Shown here: positions 1-10,542 of the stretch, one piece after another
Numbering within the stretch: position 1 is the first letter of the stretch
Layout of the letters: every line of letters starts with the position of its first letter
NCBI RefSeq assembly: GCF_902167145.1
Contig: NC_050097.1
Span: 225,327,034 to 225,391,033, forward strand
Length of the DNA stretch: 64,000 bases
Origin: Zea mays
Taxonomy: Eukaryota > Streptophyta > Magnoliopsida > Poales > Poaceae
Reading direction: 5' to 3'
Notes under the pieces: model-generated
The model's input: the letters and a program-made list of their open reading frames with translations, nothing else
Database searches by the model: none
Told to the model about the DNA's origin: nothing
Made by a program: the position numbers and the translations under genes

Positions 1-2
1 TA

Positions 3-1721
3 AGGAGCGACAATGGGTCCGAGTTCAAGAACCTTCAAGTGGAGGAGTATCTTGAGGAGGAAGGAATCAAGCATGAGTTCTCCGCTCCCTACACGCCACA
101 GCAAAACAGTGTGGTAGAGAGGAAGAACAGGACACTCATCGACATGGCGAGGACGATGCTTGGAGAGTTCAAGACGCTCGAGCGGTTTTGGTCGGAAGCC
201 GTGAACACGGCTTGCCACACCATAAACCGGGTCTATCTTCATCGCCTCCTCAAGAAGACTTCGTATGAGCTTCTAACCGGTAACAAACCCAACGTTTCAT
301 ACTTTCGTGTATTTGGGAGCAAATGTTATATTCTAGTGAAGAAAGGTAGAAATTCTAAGTTTGCTCCCAAAGCTGTAGAAGGGTTTTTGTTAGGTTATGA
401 CTCAAATACAAAGGCGTATAGGGTCTTCAACAAATCATCGGGTTTGGTTGAAGTCTCTAGCGACGTTGTATCTGATGAGACTAATGGCTCTCTAAGAGAG
501 CAAGTTGTTGATCTTGATGATATAGATGAAGATGTTCCAACGGCCGCCATACGCACCATGGCAATTGGAGATGTGCGACCACAGGAACAAACGGAGCAAG
601 ATCAACCTTCTTCCTCAACAATGGTGCAACCCTCAACTCAAGATGATGAACATGTTCATCAAGAAGAGGCGTGTGATCAAGGGGGAGCACAAGATGATCA
701 TGTTATGAAGGAAGAAGCACCTCAAGCCCCTCCAACTCAAGTTCGAGCGACGATTCAAAGGAATCATCCCGTCGACCAGATATTGGGTGATATTAGCAAG
801 GGAGTAACTACTCGCTCTAGACTAGTTAATTTTTGTGAGCATTACTCTTTTGTCTCTTCTATTGAGCCTTTCAGGGTAGAAGAGGCCTTGCTAGATCCGG
901 ACTGGGTGTTGGCCATGCAGGAGGAGCTCAACAATTTCAAGAGAAATGAAGTTTGGACACTGGTGCCACGTCCCAAGCAAAACGTTGTGGGAACCAAGTG
1001 GGTGTTCCGCAACAAACAAGACGAGCACGGAGTAGTGACAAGGAACAAGGCTAGACTTGTGGCAAAAGGTTATGCCCAAGTCGCAGGTTTGGACTTTGAG
1101 GAGACTTTTGCTCCTATGGCTAGGCTAGAGTCAATTCGCATATTGTTAGCCTATGCCGCTCACCATTCTTTCATGTTGTTCCAAATGGACGTGAAGAGCG
1201 CTTTCCTCAACGGGCCAATCAAGGAGGAGGTGTACGTGGAGCAACCCCCTGATTTTGAGGATGAACGGTACCCCAACCACGTGTGTAAGCTCTCTAAGGT
1301 GCTCTATGGACTTAAGCAAGCCCCAAGAGCATGGTATGAATACCTTAGAGACTTTTTAATTGCTAATGCTTTCAAGGTTGGGAAAGCCGATCCGACTTTA
1401 TTCACTAAGACGTGTGATGGTGACTTATTTGTGTGCCAAATTTATGTCGATGACATAATATTTGGTTCTACTAACCAAAAGTCTTGTGAAGAGTTTAGCA
1501 GGGTGATGACTCAAAAGTTTGAAATGTCGATGATGGGCGAGTTGAACTACTTCCTTGGGTTCCAAGTGAAGCAACTCAAGGACGTCACTTTCATCTCCCA
1601 AACGAAGTACACGCAAGACTTGATCAAGAGGTTTGGGATGAAAGACGCCAAGCCCGCAAAGACTCCAATGGGAACTGACGGACACGTCGACCTCAACAAA
1701 GGAGTCTCAAAGGTGGATTGA
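3..1721 (+). pseudogene. Copia pol fragment: integrase C-half and reverse transcriptase, RNase H missing
   Basis: The frame is open from base 3 and begins within the integrase core at [10 protein letters not shown], so there is no native start here. It continues with the copia integrase signatures [13 protein letters not shown] and [15 protein letters not shown], then [11 protein letters not shown] and [16 protein letters not shown]. After an acidic, Q/H-rich linker (about residues 150-250) comes the copia [58 protein letters not shown] and the catalytic [11 protein letters not shown]. The frame stops at 1719-1721 just after the [20 protein letters not shown] segment, so the RNase H domain of the family is absent. 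This is therefore a deleted, probably non-functional pol. Confidence 0.9.
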
Positions 1722-2188
1722 AAGGGAAAGGTGGACTTGGACCATGAAAGACTTCCACTGCACTCCGATGAGAGGGTAACTTACTCCAAGTTCATCTCCA
1801 TGTCTCTTATTGCCTTCTGCTCTTAATGGACAATTTTGGTGAGGCAATGGGGTTTAAGGGCAAAAATGATCCCGTTTTGGTGTTTGATGCCAAAGGGGGA
1901 GAAATTAAGGGCCAAAGCAACAAATGTTTGATTATGGGAAATAGGGGGGGTTTTTGAATCTTTGATCAATTTCTCTTGGAATACCTTTCTCTATGCCTCA
2001 ACAAGTGAATTTGACTTAGAGATAGGAAATTGAGTTTGATTTGCAAAAACAAACCAAGTGGTGGCAAAGAATGATCCAAATATGCCAAATTTGAATCAAA
2101 ACAAATTTGTGTTCTCATTTGCATTGATGTTGCACTTCTTTTAGTTGCTTTTTGTTGTGTTGGCATAAATCACCAAAAAGGGGGAGAT
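1722..2188 (+). other. Non-coding region between deleted pol and 3' LTR, with polypurine tracts
   Basis: No open frame of note is present. Purine-rich blocks occur (CAAAGGGGGAGAAATTAAGGG near 1891 and AAAAAGGGGGAGA at 2175-2187). The last directly precedes the LTR and is the likely plus-strand primer. Several polypurine tracts upstream of the 3' LTR are a known Sirevirus trait. The first bases (1718 onward, ATTGAAAGGGAAA) resemble the LTR start at 2188. Confidence 0.6.
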
Positions 2189-2428
2189 TGAAAGGGAAAT
2201 GTGCCCTTGGTCCATTTCTATAAGATTTTGGTGATTAAGTGCCCAACACACATTAAGGGAATGAGTATATGCCAAAGGGTGTACAAAGTGCAAATCAATA
2301 CAAAGGTATGATTCTAGACTTAGTACATTGGTTTTTGTGTACTAACATATTTGTCTAAGTGCTAGAATCAGAGAAAAGACAATTGGAAAAGACTTGGCTC
2401 GAGCAGCCAAGACTTTGCTCAGTCTGGG

Positions 2429-2742
2429 TGCACCGGACTGTCCAGTGGTGCACCGGACAGTGTCCGGTGCGCCAGGTTGGCTCTGGTGAAAAGGCCGCTC
2501 TCGGGATTTCGTCGGCGGCGTACGACTAAAATTCACCGGACTGTCCGGTGTGCACCGGACTGTCCGGTGAGCCAACGGTCGGCCGAGCCAACGGTCGGCC
2601 GCGCAATCCGCGCGTGACGCGTGGCCAGGCCAACGGTCTGAAGGGGGCACCGGACAGTGTCCGGTGCGCCAACGGCTCCAAACCTTCAACGGTCGGCTGC
2701 GCCAGAACAGGAAAGAAATCCGCACCGGACTGTCCGGTGCGC
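2429..2742 (+). repeat. Cluster of CCGGAC(TG)TCCGG palindromes in the Sirevirus LTR
   Basis: Within about 310 bp there are at least six copies of palindromes of two spacings: CACCGGACTGTCCGGTG and CACCGGACAGTGTCCGGTG. The same stretch holds short direct duplications such as GCCAACGGTCGGCC and its neighbour at 2570-2600. Such palindromes in the LTR upstream of the TATA box are established as a conserved, probably cis-regulatory Sirevirus feature. A regulatory role is inferred from that, not shown here. Confidence 0.8.
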
Positions 2743-2806
2743 CAGTCGACAGAAGGCAAGAATTGCCTTCCTGGAATGCTCTCAACGGCTCCTAGCTGCC
2801 TTGGGG

Positions 2807-2818
2807 CTATAAAAGGGA
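2807..2818 (+). promoter_or_regulatory. Likely TATA box of the Sirevirus LTR
   Basis: GCTATAAAAGGG lies immediately downstream of the palindrome cluster and upstream of GC-poor LTR sequence, the expected place for the U3 promoter. Assignment is by motif and position only. Confidence 0.6.
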
Positions 2819-3396
2819 CCCCTAGGCGCATGAGGGAGAATAAAAAGCACACTTTGAGCATTCTTGATCATTCACACTTCGTCTTTGCGCACTCGTTTGA
2901 CATTCTTAGTGACTTGAGCTCCGTTCTAGTGAGAACTTTAAGATATTCATTTGAGCTCAAGTCTTGGTCGTGTGTGTGTGCGTATTGCTTTGGACTTGTG
3001 TGTGTTGATCATCCCATCCTTACTTCCGTGTTCATTTGTGATCATCTTTTGTAAGGGCGAGAGACTCCAAGTTGTGGAGATTCCTCGCAAATGGGATATA
3101 GTGAAAGGAAAAGAAATACCGTGGTATTCAAGTGGATCTTTGGATCACTTGAGAGGGGTTGATTGCAACCCTCGTCCGTTGGGACGCCACAACGTGGAGT
3201 AGGCAAGTGTTGAACTTGGCCGAACCACGGGATAAACCACTGTGCCTCTCTGTGTTGATATCTTTGTGGTTATTATGTTTTGCAAGAACTCCTTTCTAGC
3301 CACTTGGCTTTATTGCTCTAACACTTAATCAAGTTTGTGGCATTAAGTTTTAAGTTTTTACAGGATCACCTATTCACCCCCCTCTAGGTGCTCTCA

Positions 3397-4534
3397 CAAA
3401 CTTATCCAACTCTTCCATAAATACCTTATTCATAAGATTCATGAAAAAGGCGGGTGCGTTGGTTAGTCCGAAGGGCATTACTGTGAGCTCATATTGTCCG
3501 TACCGGGTGACAAAAGCCGTCTTCTAGACGTCTGCTTCCTTGATTCTTAGCTGGTGGTATCCTGACCTTAGATCTATCTTGGAGAAATACTTGGCCCCTT
3601 GAAGCTGGTCGAAGAGGTCATCGATCCGAGGTAGTGGGTACTTGTTTTTGATTATAACTTCATTCAAGGATCGGTAATCAATACACATCCTCATACTTCC
3701 ATCCTTTTTGGTGACCAATAGAACTGGTGCTCCCCAAGGAGATGAGCTAGGACGAATGTACCCTTTCTGTTGAAGTTTTGCGATCTGGAGTTTTAGCTCT
3801 GCCAATTCGGTGGGAGCCATGCGGTATGGTCTTTTTGCGATTGGTGCGGTGCCGGGAATTAGATCAATGTAGAACTCCACTTCTCTTTCTAGCGGCATTC
3901 CTGGCAATTCTTCTGGGAATACATCCATGAATTCTTCTACTACAGATATGCTTTCTGCTGCTAGGTTAAACACCATTGGATCTTGGGCGGGTGGCTGAGC
4001 CTGACATGAAACTGACTTTCCCTAGTGGTCAGTGAGAAGAACGATCTTATCCGCGCAACTTTTGACGCCATTATGCTTGGTTAACTAATCCATTCCTAAG
4101 ATCACATCAATTCCATGGGATGGCAAGATGGCTAAGTCTGCCAAGAACACTACCCCACTTAAAATAATCCTGACTTAGGAGCATTTGAGATGGCATAGAA
4201 GGTCTGACCCTGGGGTTCGGGTGACCAAGGGAATTTCTAGGTGTGCAGTGGGAATGCCATGCTTTTCCACAAAACTGGTGGCTATGAATGAATGAGATGC
4301 TACTTAATCAAAAAGTACAGCAGCGGGAGTAAATTCAACTAGGAACTCACCGAGCACTACTCCCGGGGCTTGCTGAGCTTCTTGCGTGTCGACGTGGTTT
4401 ACACGTGCCCTGCCAAGATACTGGGTCTTGCTCTGCTGGCTATTGGAGGAGGGTGCCTTGGAGGCGGGTGCTAGGGCACTCTTGGGGCCATTCATCGAGA
4501 TGAAGTAGGCACGGTTGCCTTCAACTGAGGACAA
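3397..4534 (-). pseudogene. Tekay-like protease and reverse transcriptase remnant
   Basis: From 4534 downward the minus strand encodes the protease. It reads to VLFD and is then stopped exactly where the active-site Ser of the DSG triad should be (TAA at 4303-4305), with family-like VASHSFIA after it. Further in-frame stops follow before the RT. The RT portion (3976-3524) has [53 protein letters not shown], then a stop at 3524-3526 before [12 protein letters not shown] and [17 protein letters not shown]. The YVDD catalytic region is lost because the Sirevirus starts at 3396/3397. The gene is non-functional. Confidence 0.85.
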
Positions 4535-5505
4535 TTATTCTTGTAGTGACTGGGGTCTCCGTAGTGCCAACAGACATTGACTGGAGGTTGGTTGCTTGCA
4601 ACGGAGGGGGCCTGAAGGGAGCTTTGACCCTGCTGACTGAAACGTGACGGAGTGGGTCCAGCTGGCTTGTTGAAGCTTGGTCCCTTGGGTGGAAACCCAA
4701 AGGATCGAATTCTCTGGTGCATGTCCTGCTGCTGAGCTCGGAGGACCTGGAACTTTCTCTTGAGGTGACCCTTTTCTTCTTCTTTAGCCCTTTCTACTTG
4801 TATGGCCTTGTTTGAGAGATGCGAGAAGCTGATGAAGTCTTAGCTGGCGAGGATAGTCTTGAGTTCTGGTCTTAGCCCCTTCAAGAAACGGGCCATCTTC
4901 TTAGCTTCTGTGCTGACATCGTCAGGCGCATAGCGAGCCAATTCTGTGAATTTGTGCACGTACTCACTGACAGATCTTCCTCCTTGAGTTAATTCCTGAA
5001 ATTCATCTTCTTTGAGCTGGACGATCCCTTGGGGCACATGATGTTCTCGGAAGGCGGCTTCAAATTCTGCCCAGGTAGCATCTCTGACGGCAGTGCTGAA
5101 GGTATCCCACCAGGATAGGGCCATCCCAGAAAGTTGATGAGTAGCCAGATGAACGCGCTGGTTGTTAGGGCATCCAATGGCCTCTAACTTCCTTTTTATT
5201 GTGCGCAGCCAGTCATCAGCGTCGAGCGGGTTGCTGGATCCAGCGAATGTGGGAGGCTTGAGCCTTAGAAAACCTCCCATTCTGTCTTGAGGCCTTCCAC
5301 CATTCGGGCGCTGGTTCTCAAGGCTTCGGGTGAGGACCTCAATGAGTCGGGTTTGGTTGGCCAGAACTTGGGCTAAATCTAATGGCAGTTCCGGAGGTGC
5401 GGGGAGGTGGGTTTCACTCCCTTCTCCACTGACTTCTCCTTCAGCACCTAGAGGAGACCTTGCTCCAATCCCTGAGGCGATAGGCGTGGTTTTATCCGAA
5501 GCCAT
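4492..5505 (-). pseudogene. Tekay-like gag (capsid) remnant
   Basis: A likely start is the Met at 5505 (MASDKTTP); an upstream Met exists but precedes the family-like sequence. The capsid core has FAGSSNPLDADDWLRTIKRK, GMALSWWDTF, WAEFEAAFREHHVP and SVSEYVHKFTELARYAP, typical of retrotransposon gag. An in-frame TAA at 4840-4842 replaces a likely Gln, after which the same frame continues. The zinc knuckle reads CWHYGDPSHYKNNC: the second Cys of CX2CX4HX4C has become Tyr. The frame then ends at 4492 and protease resumes in another frame near 4530. Confidence 0.85.
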
Positions 5506-5865
5506 CTGCCAGTGGGAGAGGATTACTACTATGCACATGCCAGATTTTTTTCAAACACGTTATTTTATTCATCACACAAGTTCATTACAAGCATACAGTT
5601 ACCACAAATCACACTACGTGTGAGCGCTTTCTAAGGTGCTTCCAAACTCCCTTTCTAAGGTATCCCCATATTCCTTGAGAAGGTCGTCAAGGCTAGCTAG
5701 GGACATATCCTCAACTTATGACAAGTTTTCTATCCTGGAGGGAGGCAGTGTTGGTGGGGCTTCCTCTTTTCGTTCAGTCTGGAATCCTTGGCTCTTGGTC
5801 CGCTTCCGGATCTTCTTAGTGGGGGCGAGCTTCTTTAACTTCTTATCGTAATCCATCTTCAGGGT
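5506..5865 (-). other. Leader between ORF0-like frame and gag
   Basis: This stretch has no coding signature that I recognise on either strand. It lies in the untranslated leader of the Tekay-like element, between the coiled-coil ORF0 remnant and gag. Confidence 0.5.
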
Positions 5866-6467
5866 TCAGTAGGCTTCACGAGTGTTGGCCTCTTCACCTT
5901 CTACTATTTCGAGACTTTCTTGGAGGGACGCCTTCTCCTCTTTTAATTTCTTGATTTGTTGCTCTAGGCTCTCCACCCGGGAGTTTAGGCGGGTGCAGTG
6001 GGAGGAAAGGTCGTCATAGTGGTTGTCAAGAGTGTGGAGGTATCTGGCCATGTATACTATGGTGGGGTCATCCTCATTAGGATCTCTTCCTGACAGGGCC
6101 TGAAGTCTTTTCCTCCAGGTAGGGGTATTTTTGTTGCTGGGTGGAAAGTAATGAAGGGGTGTCTCGAAGACTTCCCTGCTGTAGTTTTGCATAGCTAGCG
6201 GAGGGCTTTTTGGGCAACATTTTGGCAAGTGTCTGGGAAGCGGTGTCCAGTGAAGGTGACTTGAAAAGGAGGGTGATTTGTGTAGTTTCGGCTTTCTCCC
6301 AAGTAGACTGCCATAGAGCATTTCTCAATTCCATTCTCGTGGTATTCCTTCCAGACATACTCCGGCTTCTTGCGGATCCCCAGGCGAAGCATGCAACTCC
6401 GTAAAAGATGAGGGAATCCTTCCACCTCTGAGCAGTAGGATGTCCTAATGACAAAGGAGCCTTCCAT
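5866..6467 (-). pseudogene. ORF0-like coiled-coil protein upstream of gag, frame-shifted
   Basis: Two overlapping minus-strand frames together make a protein-like sequence: 6467-6195 (starts MEGSFVIRTSYCSEV, includes KPEYVWKEYHENGIEKC) and 5866-6321 (contains YLHTLDNHYDDLSSHCTRLN and a coiled coil LEQQIKKLKEEKASLQESLE). The frame change is near 6195-6200. An extra ORF between the 5' LTR and gag has been described, as I recall, in rice Tekay-clade elements (RIRE3/RIRE8 'ORF0'); the position and size here fit. Function unknown; the coiled coil suggests oligomerisation (inference). Confidence 0.6.
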
Positions 6468-6595
6468 CTGGTAGAAGAAAAGAAGGGTTTGTTAATATCG
6501 GGGAAAGGAGAGAATATTCTTTTTAGGGGGTAAGAGGTCTTTTCTTTTTAAGGCAAACTTTTAAGGTCGAGGCTGCGATCTACGACCAGTCCTAT

Positions 6596-6608
6596 GGCTT
6601 TGATACCA
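6596..6608 (-). other. Primer binding site (initiator tRNA-Met type)
   Basis: On the minus strand TGGTATCAAAGCC starts two bases inside the LTR end (6611). It matches the TGGTATCAGAGC complement of initiator tRNA-Met with one mismatch, as expected for chromoviruses. Confidence 0.85.
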
Positions 6609-6610
6609 CC

Positions 6611-9414
6611 TGAAGTGTCCCGATCCTCTGGGACTCAAATGTGATACAATTACTAGTCCCAGGAGGCTAGTAACCACATTCCTTACTTCAAATAGTATAG
6701 AGTTTTAATAAAAGTTATTACACTACCATAGTACAAGCTCTAGCTAGCCTGAAATACAAAGCGCAGTGGAAGTTCAACTAGCCCAATCCATAGGCAGACT
6801 GGGTGCAGACTCAGCCCCCTTTTAGTCGAGCATAGCAGAAAAGAAGTCTTCAACTGCTGAAAAACATAAATAAATCTGGGTGAATACACTAGGTATTCCG
6901 CAAGCCCATCCCGCCCGTAAAGAGAGAGGGACCTATATAATACATGCTTTATATGGTGGAGTTGAAGTCACTCTTCTTTTTCAGAAAAAGGCAATACTTT
7001 GATGGTTTTCCCCAAAGGAAGAAGTAGCACATTTTCACACACAACCACCACTGAGCTTCCTGCTCCCGTGGTATTATTTTTCATTTCCAAAAACACTCAC
7101 GCACACATTTCTCGATTGGCGGAGATCATAAAACACTAATTGTCATACCACACCAGACTTGTCCATACCAGTGGACACAGACTATTTGAATAGATTTGAA
7201 CTCTGCGGAGAGGGGTACACTTTACCCACTAGTCCGGCTCTGCGGTCACATGGCCAATGAGACCCGAATCCGAATCTCTTTATTTCCCCACACGTCCTTA
7301 CCTTAATGGTTATACCGGAAGGAGTTAGGCCACCACCATGTCCAAACCAGACAAAACATTCCCCCTCCTTATCCTCCCGGTGCTCCCCAGCCATCATAAC
7401 CCTGGGGTCTGGACCGTACGAGTTCGAATTGAGTGACTGCCCATACAGTCTCGAGTGGTTGTACTTGTCATGAGTACATGTAGTGAAGGATGACAAACCA
7501 GTCCTTATATGAGGGGACAATCCTTCTGCTCACACCTAACCCGGCTGAGCCAACACCTGAGGCCCTCCCCTAAACCTGGGAGTCCCTGATTATCCCACTC
7601 AAAGGGGTGATAAGGGTGAATACCCTTCATCATACACTTTTTTGAAAACACCGTTTAATAAAAACAACACTCTATTCTCATCCCATATTTTGTACTCAAA
7701 AGATATTCTTTAATGCGGGCCATCTCTCTTCTCACAATGCAAAGGACCCAACCCTTATTCCCGGCTTAGGTAGTGGTACAAAGAGTAGGTAATTTATGCA
7801 TCAAGGGAAGAATGGACTTGCCTTCGTCGAAGTTCTCCTTGCACGAAAGATCTATTTCGGAGAGGTCGGGTTCCTACCCTTCTTCCGGAGCTACAAATTC
7901 TAGAGGATCGGATCCCTCTTCTCCTAGCAAAATTAGGTAATGAACAATACATCAACCATGGTGGCTTGGTGGAGTGTGCCAAGTTTTTAATTATTATTAT
8001 TTTGTGCCCTATAATTTATTTAGACTATTTTTGGTGCATAAAATATCAATATATGCATAAATATATGAAAATAGGAAAAAGAAATGGAAAAAGGAAAAAG
8101 GAAAGGGATTTCCCTGCTAACTAGGTCGGGGGGGGGGGGGGGGAATTTCGGCCCAGCCGGGGCACGCGTGCGGCAGGCAGCCCAGCTTGGCCCACCAGCG
8201 GGGACGGCGCCGTGGGCGTGGGCCCACGTGCCAGCGAGGAGGGGGAACGACGTTAGGGGCGATGACGGGGGGGAGGGGGGCGAACCGGCCGGAGTCGACC
8301 GCCAGTGAGGTTCCGCGGTGGTTCTCCGTCGCGATCCCGGTTTCGGGTGGTCGGGTAGGTGGCTAAGCACAGTGGGGGTAGGGGATCATGGTGGAGGGGT
8401 TAATCTGGTCGAAGGGTGCTTGGGACGGTCGGTCCACGGCGAGGTGGCGGGCGCCTGCGGCGGTGAGATCGCCGGTGAGACTGCCGGTCGCAATATGTGA
8501 AAGGAAAGGGTGTGCCGTGTTCGTGATGGAGCAGTGAACCTTGCGAGCCCAACCAATTGAACTCTATGCTACCAGAGGAGGGAGGAAGCACTCACTGGAG
8601 TGGAGGAAGGGCACGACAGTGCGGCTCGATTGAGCTCGGGGGAGGGGTGTGAGGAGGCCGAGGCTGGTGTGAGGAGTTGGGGGAGCTCGGGGCGGTCCTT
8701 TTATAGGCGGCCGGGAAGGGGAAGGGAGGGGAGGTGGTGCACACCGACGATGCTTGCCGCGGCGGCGATGATGGCGCACAGTGGCGATGGGATGGCTCGG
8801 GCAGGCGGGTGACGGGATGGCTCGGGTAGGCGCAAGGAGACAGGGATGCAAGGCGCCAAACCTTGCTGGCGAGTGCGTTAATGGCGAGGCGACGGGGCGA
8901 GCGGCGTCCGGTGGTGATCGCGTCGATAGCAGATCACGGGCGAGGGGAGAGAGCTGACAGGCGGGGCCCGCCTGTCAGAGAGAGGGTGATAGAGAGGGGG
9001 AGGGCGGGCGCGCTGATGAGTGGGGTCGGCCGATCAGTGGGAGGGGAGGCGCGGTGCGAGCACGGGCGGGAGATGGGCCACGTGGGCCGAGCAGGGAACG
9101 GGCGCGCGGGAGAGAGGGAGAGAGGGTTGGGTTAGATCCGGCCCAACCGAGGGGGCGGGAGGATTTCCTTTTTCTTTTTCTATTTCTATTTCTATAACTT
9201 TCCTTTTTCTTTTAATCTCTTTTTTCTTTTGAACAAATATTTATCTATATTTTCTTGGGTGTCAAAATATTCTGTGAGGTGCTACTAACAACCATGGTGC
9301 ATGCATATGATGAATGAAATGTCTAATGAGGTGGAGGGGGTCTTAGGAGATAATCAAGGGGGGGTTTAGGAGTTTTAGGGTTTCTAACCTCGGGTTCAAA
9401 ATTGGGATGTTACA
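6611..9414 (-). repeat. Tekay-like 5' LTR (2.8 kb)
   Basis: On the minus strand the LTR begins TGTAACATCCC at 9414 and ends CACTTCA at 6611, directly followed by the primer site. It includes a GC-rich, purine-biased block (about 8110-9150) with a run of G at 8130-8142. Many open frames across it encode low-complexity R/G/P-rich peptides with no family signature, and I treat them as chance. The right flank 9415-9419 (GGATA) would be one copy of the 5-bp target duplication; the other is outside the window. Confidence 0.85.
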
Positions 9415-10013
9415 GGATACATGCATGACAAACAATTTTTAGCAAAAATTAGGAAGTGCCCTGCCACTCAATATAGACTTGAAATGATAATGCATATATC
9501 TATAAATGAATATGAATGCTATTACTCCTATCTCTAGGATATCACTTGGATGCGTAATCTTAGGTACCAGATGTTTTAAAATATATCTTTAACTTCCTAA
9601 AATTATCAACTCCCACCGCAATGTTCAGCAATGGCCGGAACACCTGCAACTCCGAAGCAGATCAACCATAACATACCTGAAGAATCAACTCTCAAACATT
9701 ATCTCAAACCTTATCTAATGGAGAGCAGAAGCAACTGAAGGCTGAAGGGCACGGAAGAATTAGACCGCTTACGTGGAGGAAGTTGAGGGCGGAGGTGAGC
9801 TCCCACATGCCACGCAATCTCCATCGTGGCAGCTCAGCGAGCGACGTCGGTTCCTCCACCAGCGCAGCGGCATCACCATGCAATACTCTGGCGTCTAGTA
9901 CCCCGCATTCTCGTTCCACCTCGGCCACAGGGACGGAGGCTCTGATGTGGGCGGCGGCGCGTTCGAACGGTTGTGGCACGCGCGCGGGAACATGGCCCTC
10001 CTCGGGGTCATTG

Positions 10014-10346
10014 TTACGAGGTCCTCTCACGCAACCGACCCTCCACCGCTGGCTGAATGCACGAGTCGGACTCCCGGAGAATGCACGAGCCAGACTCTAG
10101 CGGCGGCGCTGCACCCTCGGAGACCAATATTCTGCTGTGAGATCCGGTAGCCGCGGCTCCACTGAGCTGGGTGGATCTGGATCTAGACGGGGTCGTGGTT
10201 TGGATCAGGGAGTGGCCGGCTCGGTGGCGGCGTTGGTGGAGGCAAAGCCTGATGAGACGGTCGGTGCCAAGGTCGCCCACATCTGCATCCTGCTTGCTCA
10301 TGTCTCGTGCAACCACCGCCACTGAAACCCTAGTTATCTCACACAC
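10014..10346 (-). CDS. Unrecognised GC-rich first-exon-like frame in M0
   Basis: A 110-codon frame starts 35 bp downstream of the putative TATA box, just before the CTAGGGTTT tract. Its product starts MCEITRVSVAVVARDMSKQ and is basic and Ser/Arg-rich. I recognise no domain. The similarity of position to the frames in the other M elements suggests an element-encoded transcript, but chance openness of GC-rich DNA is a real alternative. Confidence 0.25.
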   Translation of the reverse strand: MCEITRVSVAVVARDMSKQDADVGDLGTDRLIRLCLHQRRHRAGHSLIQTTTPSRSRSTQLSGAAATGSHSRILVSEGAAPPLESGSCILRESDSCIQPAVEGRLRERTS

Positions 10347-10380
10347 AGCAGCTGTCGGGGAAGGTTGGATAGAGTAGACG

Positions 10381-10388
10381 GTTTTATA
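10381..10388 (-). promoter_or_regulatory. Putative TATA box of M0
   Basis: The minus strand reads GTATAAAACC, about 135 bp inside the terminal repeat, and is followed by CTAGGGTTTC. The same order occurs in the other M copies (see 53762, 57655, 60025). Confidence 0.5.
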
Positions 10389-10523
10389 CGATGATGTTAG
10401 GATGAAATAAGCATAAACTTATGTACAACAAAGCGTAAAAGGTTTACTGACAATATTGGGTGACGAGTGAGCGGTTAGGGCTTTCTCCAACTAAAGAGAG
10501 CCCAGGGCTCCTAATACATAAAC

Positions 10524-10540
10524 TATATATATATATATAA
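10524..10540. repeat. TA microsatellite bordering M0
   Basis: An (AT)n tract of about 17 bp lies exactly between the M0 terminus and the interrupted integrase fragment. Every preserved terminus of the M family in this window has such a tract. Confidence 0.85.
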
Positions 10541-10542
10541 AG

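Larger units (their letters stand above)
1..3396 (+). mobile_element. Ty1/copia Sirevirus, 3' part (5' part outside window)
   Basis: The stretch holds, in order on the plus strand, the integrase C-terminal half, reverse transcriptase, a purine-rich non-coding part and a 3' LTR. The integrase-before-RT order is that of Ty1/copia. The LTR carries repeated CACCGGACTGTCCGGTG palindromes, known as a hallmark of Sireviruses (Opie/Ji-like in maize). The right boundary is the CA at 3395-3396, after which a minus-strand gypsy RT resumes in mid-gene, so this element inserted into the older Tekay-like copy. The 5' LTR, gag and protease lie left of the window. The matching target duplication (right copy would be 3397-3401, CAAAC) cannot be checked. 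Confidence 0.9.
2189..3396 (+). repeat. Sirevirus 3' LTR (about 1.2 kb)
   Basis: The LTR starts with TG at 2189 directly after the AAAAAGGGGGAGAT tract and ends with CA at 3395-3396 in GGTGCTCTCA. It contains clustered palindromes (see separate entry), a TATA-like GCTATAAAAGGG at 2807-2818 that fits an LTR promoter, and a transcription start expected about 30 bp further on. The length suits the Opie/Ji-type LTRs. The partner LTR is outside the window, so the age cannot be judged. Confidence 0.88.
3397..9414 (-). mobile_element. Ty3/gypsy Tekay-like chromovirus, 5' part, pseudogenised
   Basis: Read on the minus strand the element runs: 5' LTR (9414 to 6611), methionine-tRNA-type primer site, ORF0-like frame, gag, protease, then RT, which is cut at 3397 by the Sirevirus. 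The LTR starts TGTAACATCCC and ends GGGACACTTCA. A start like TGTAACACCCC, a long LTR and a TGGTATCA primer site are typical of the Tekay/Del chromovirus clade. The remaining pol and 3' LTR must lie left of the Sirevirus, outside the window. Multiple stops and a frame break show it is long dead. Confidence 0.85.
9415..10523 (-). mobile_element. M0: truncated M-family TIR element
   Basis: The right end (10471-10523) matches the left terminal repeat of the elements at 53668 and 59933: AGCCCAGGGCTCCTAATAC then ATAAAC and a TA microsatellite. Read on the minus strand it has the same plan: terminal repeat, a TATA box, a CTAGGGTTT tract and a GC-rich first-exon-like segment, followed by AT-rich DNA. 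It is cut at 9415 by the Tekay-like LTR, so the other terminus is missing. The TA repeat beyond it (10524-10540) abuts a gypsy integrase fragment, so the element landed in that gene. Confidence 0.65.

Noticed and set aside
8020..9232. Several open frames of 60-116 codons on both strands in the GC-rich block
   Set aside because: They lie wholly within the Tekay-like LTR, encode low-complexity R/G/P-rich peptides and overlap one another in several frames.
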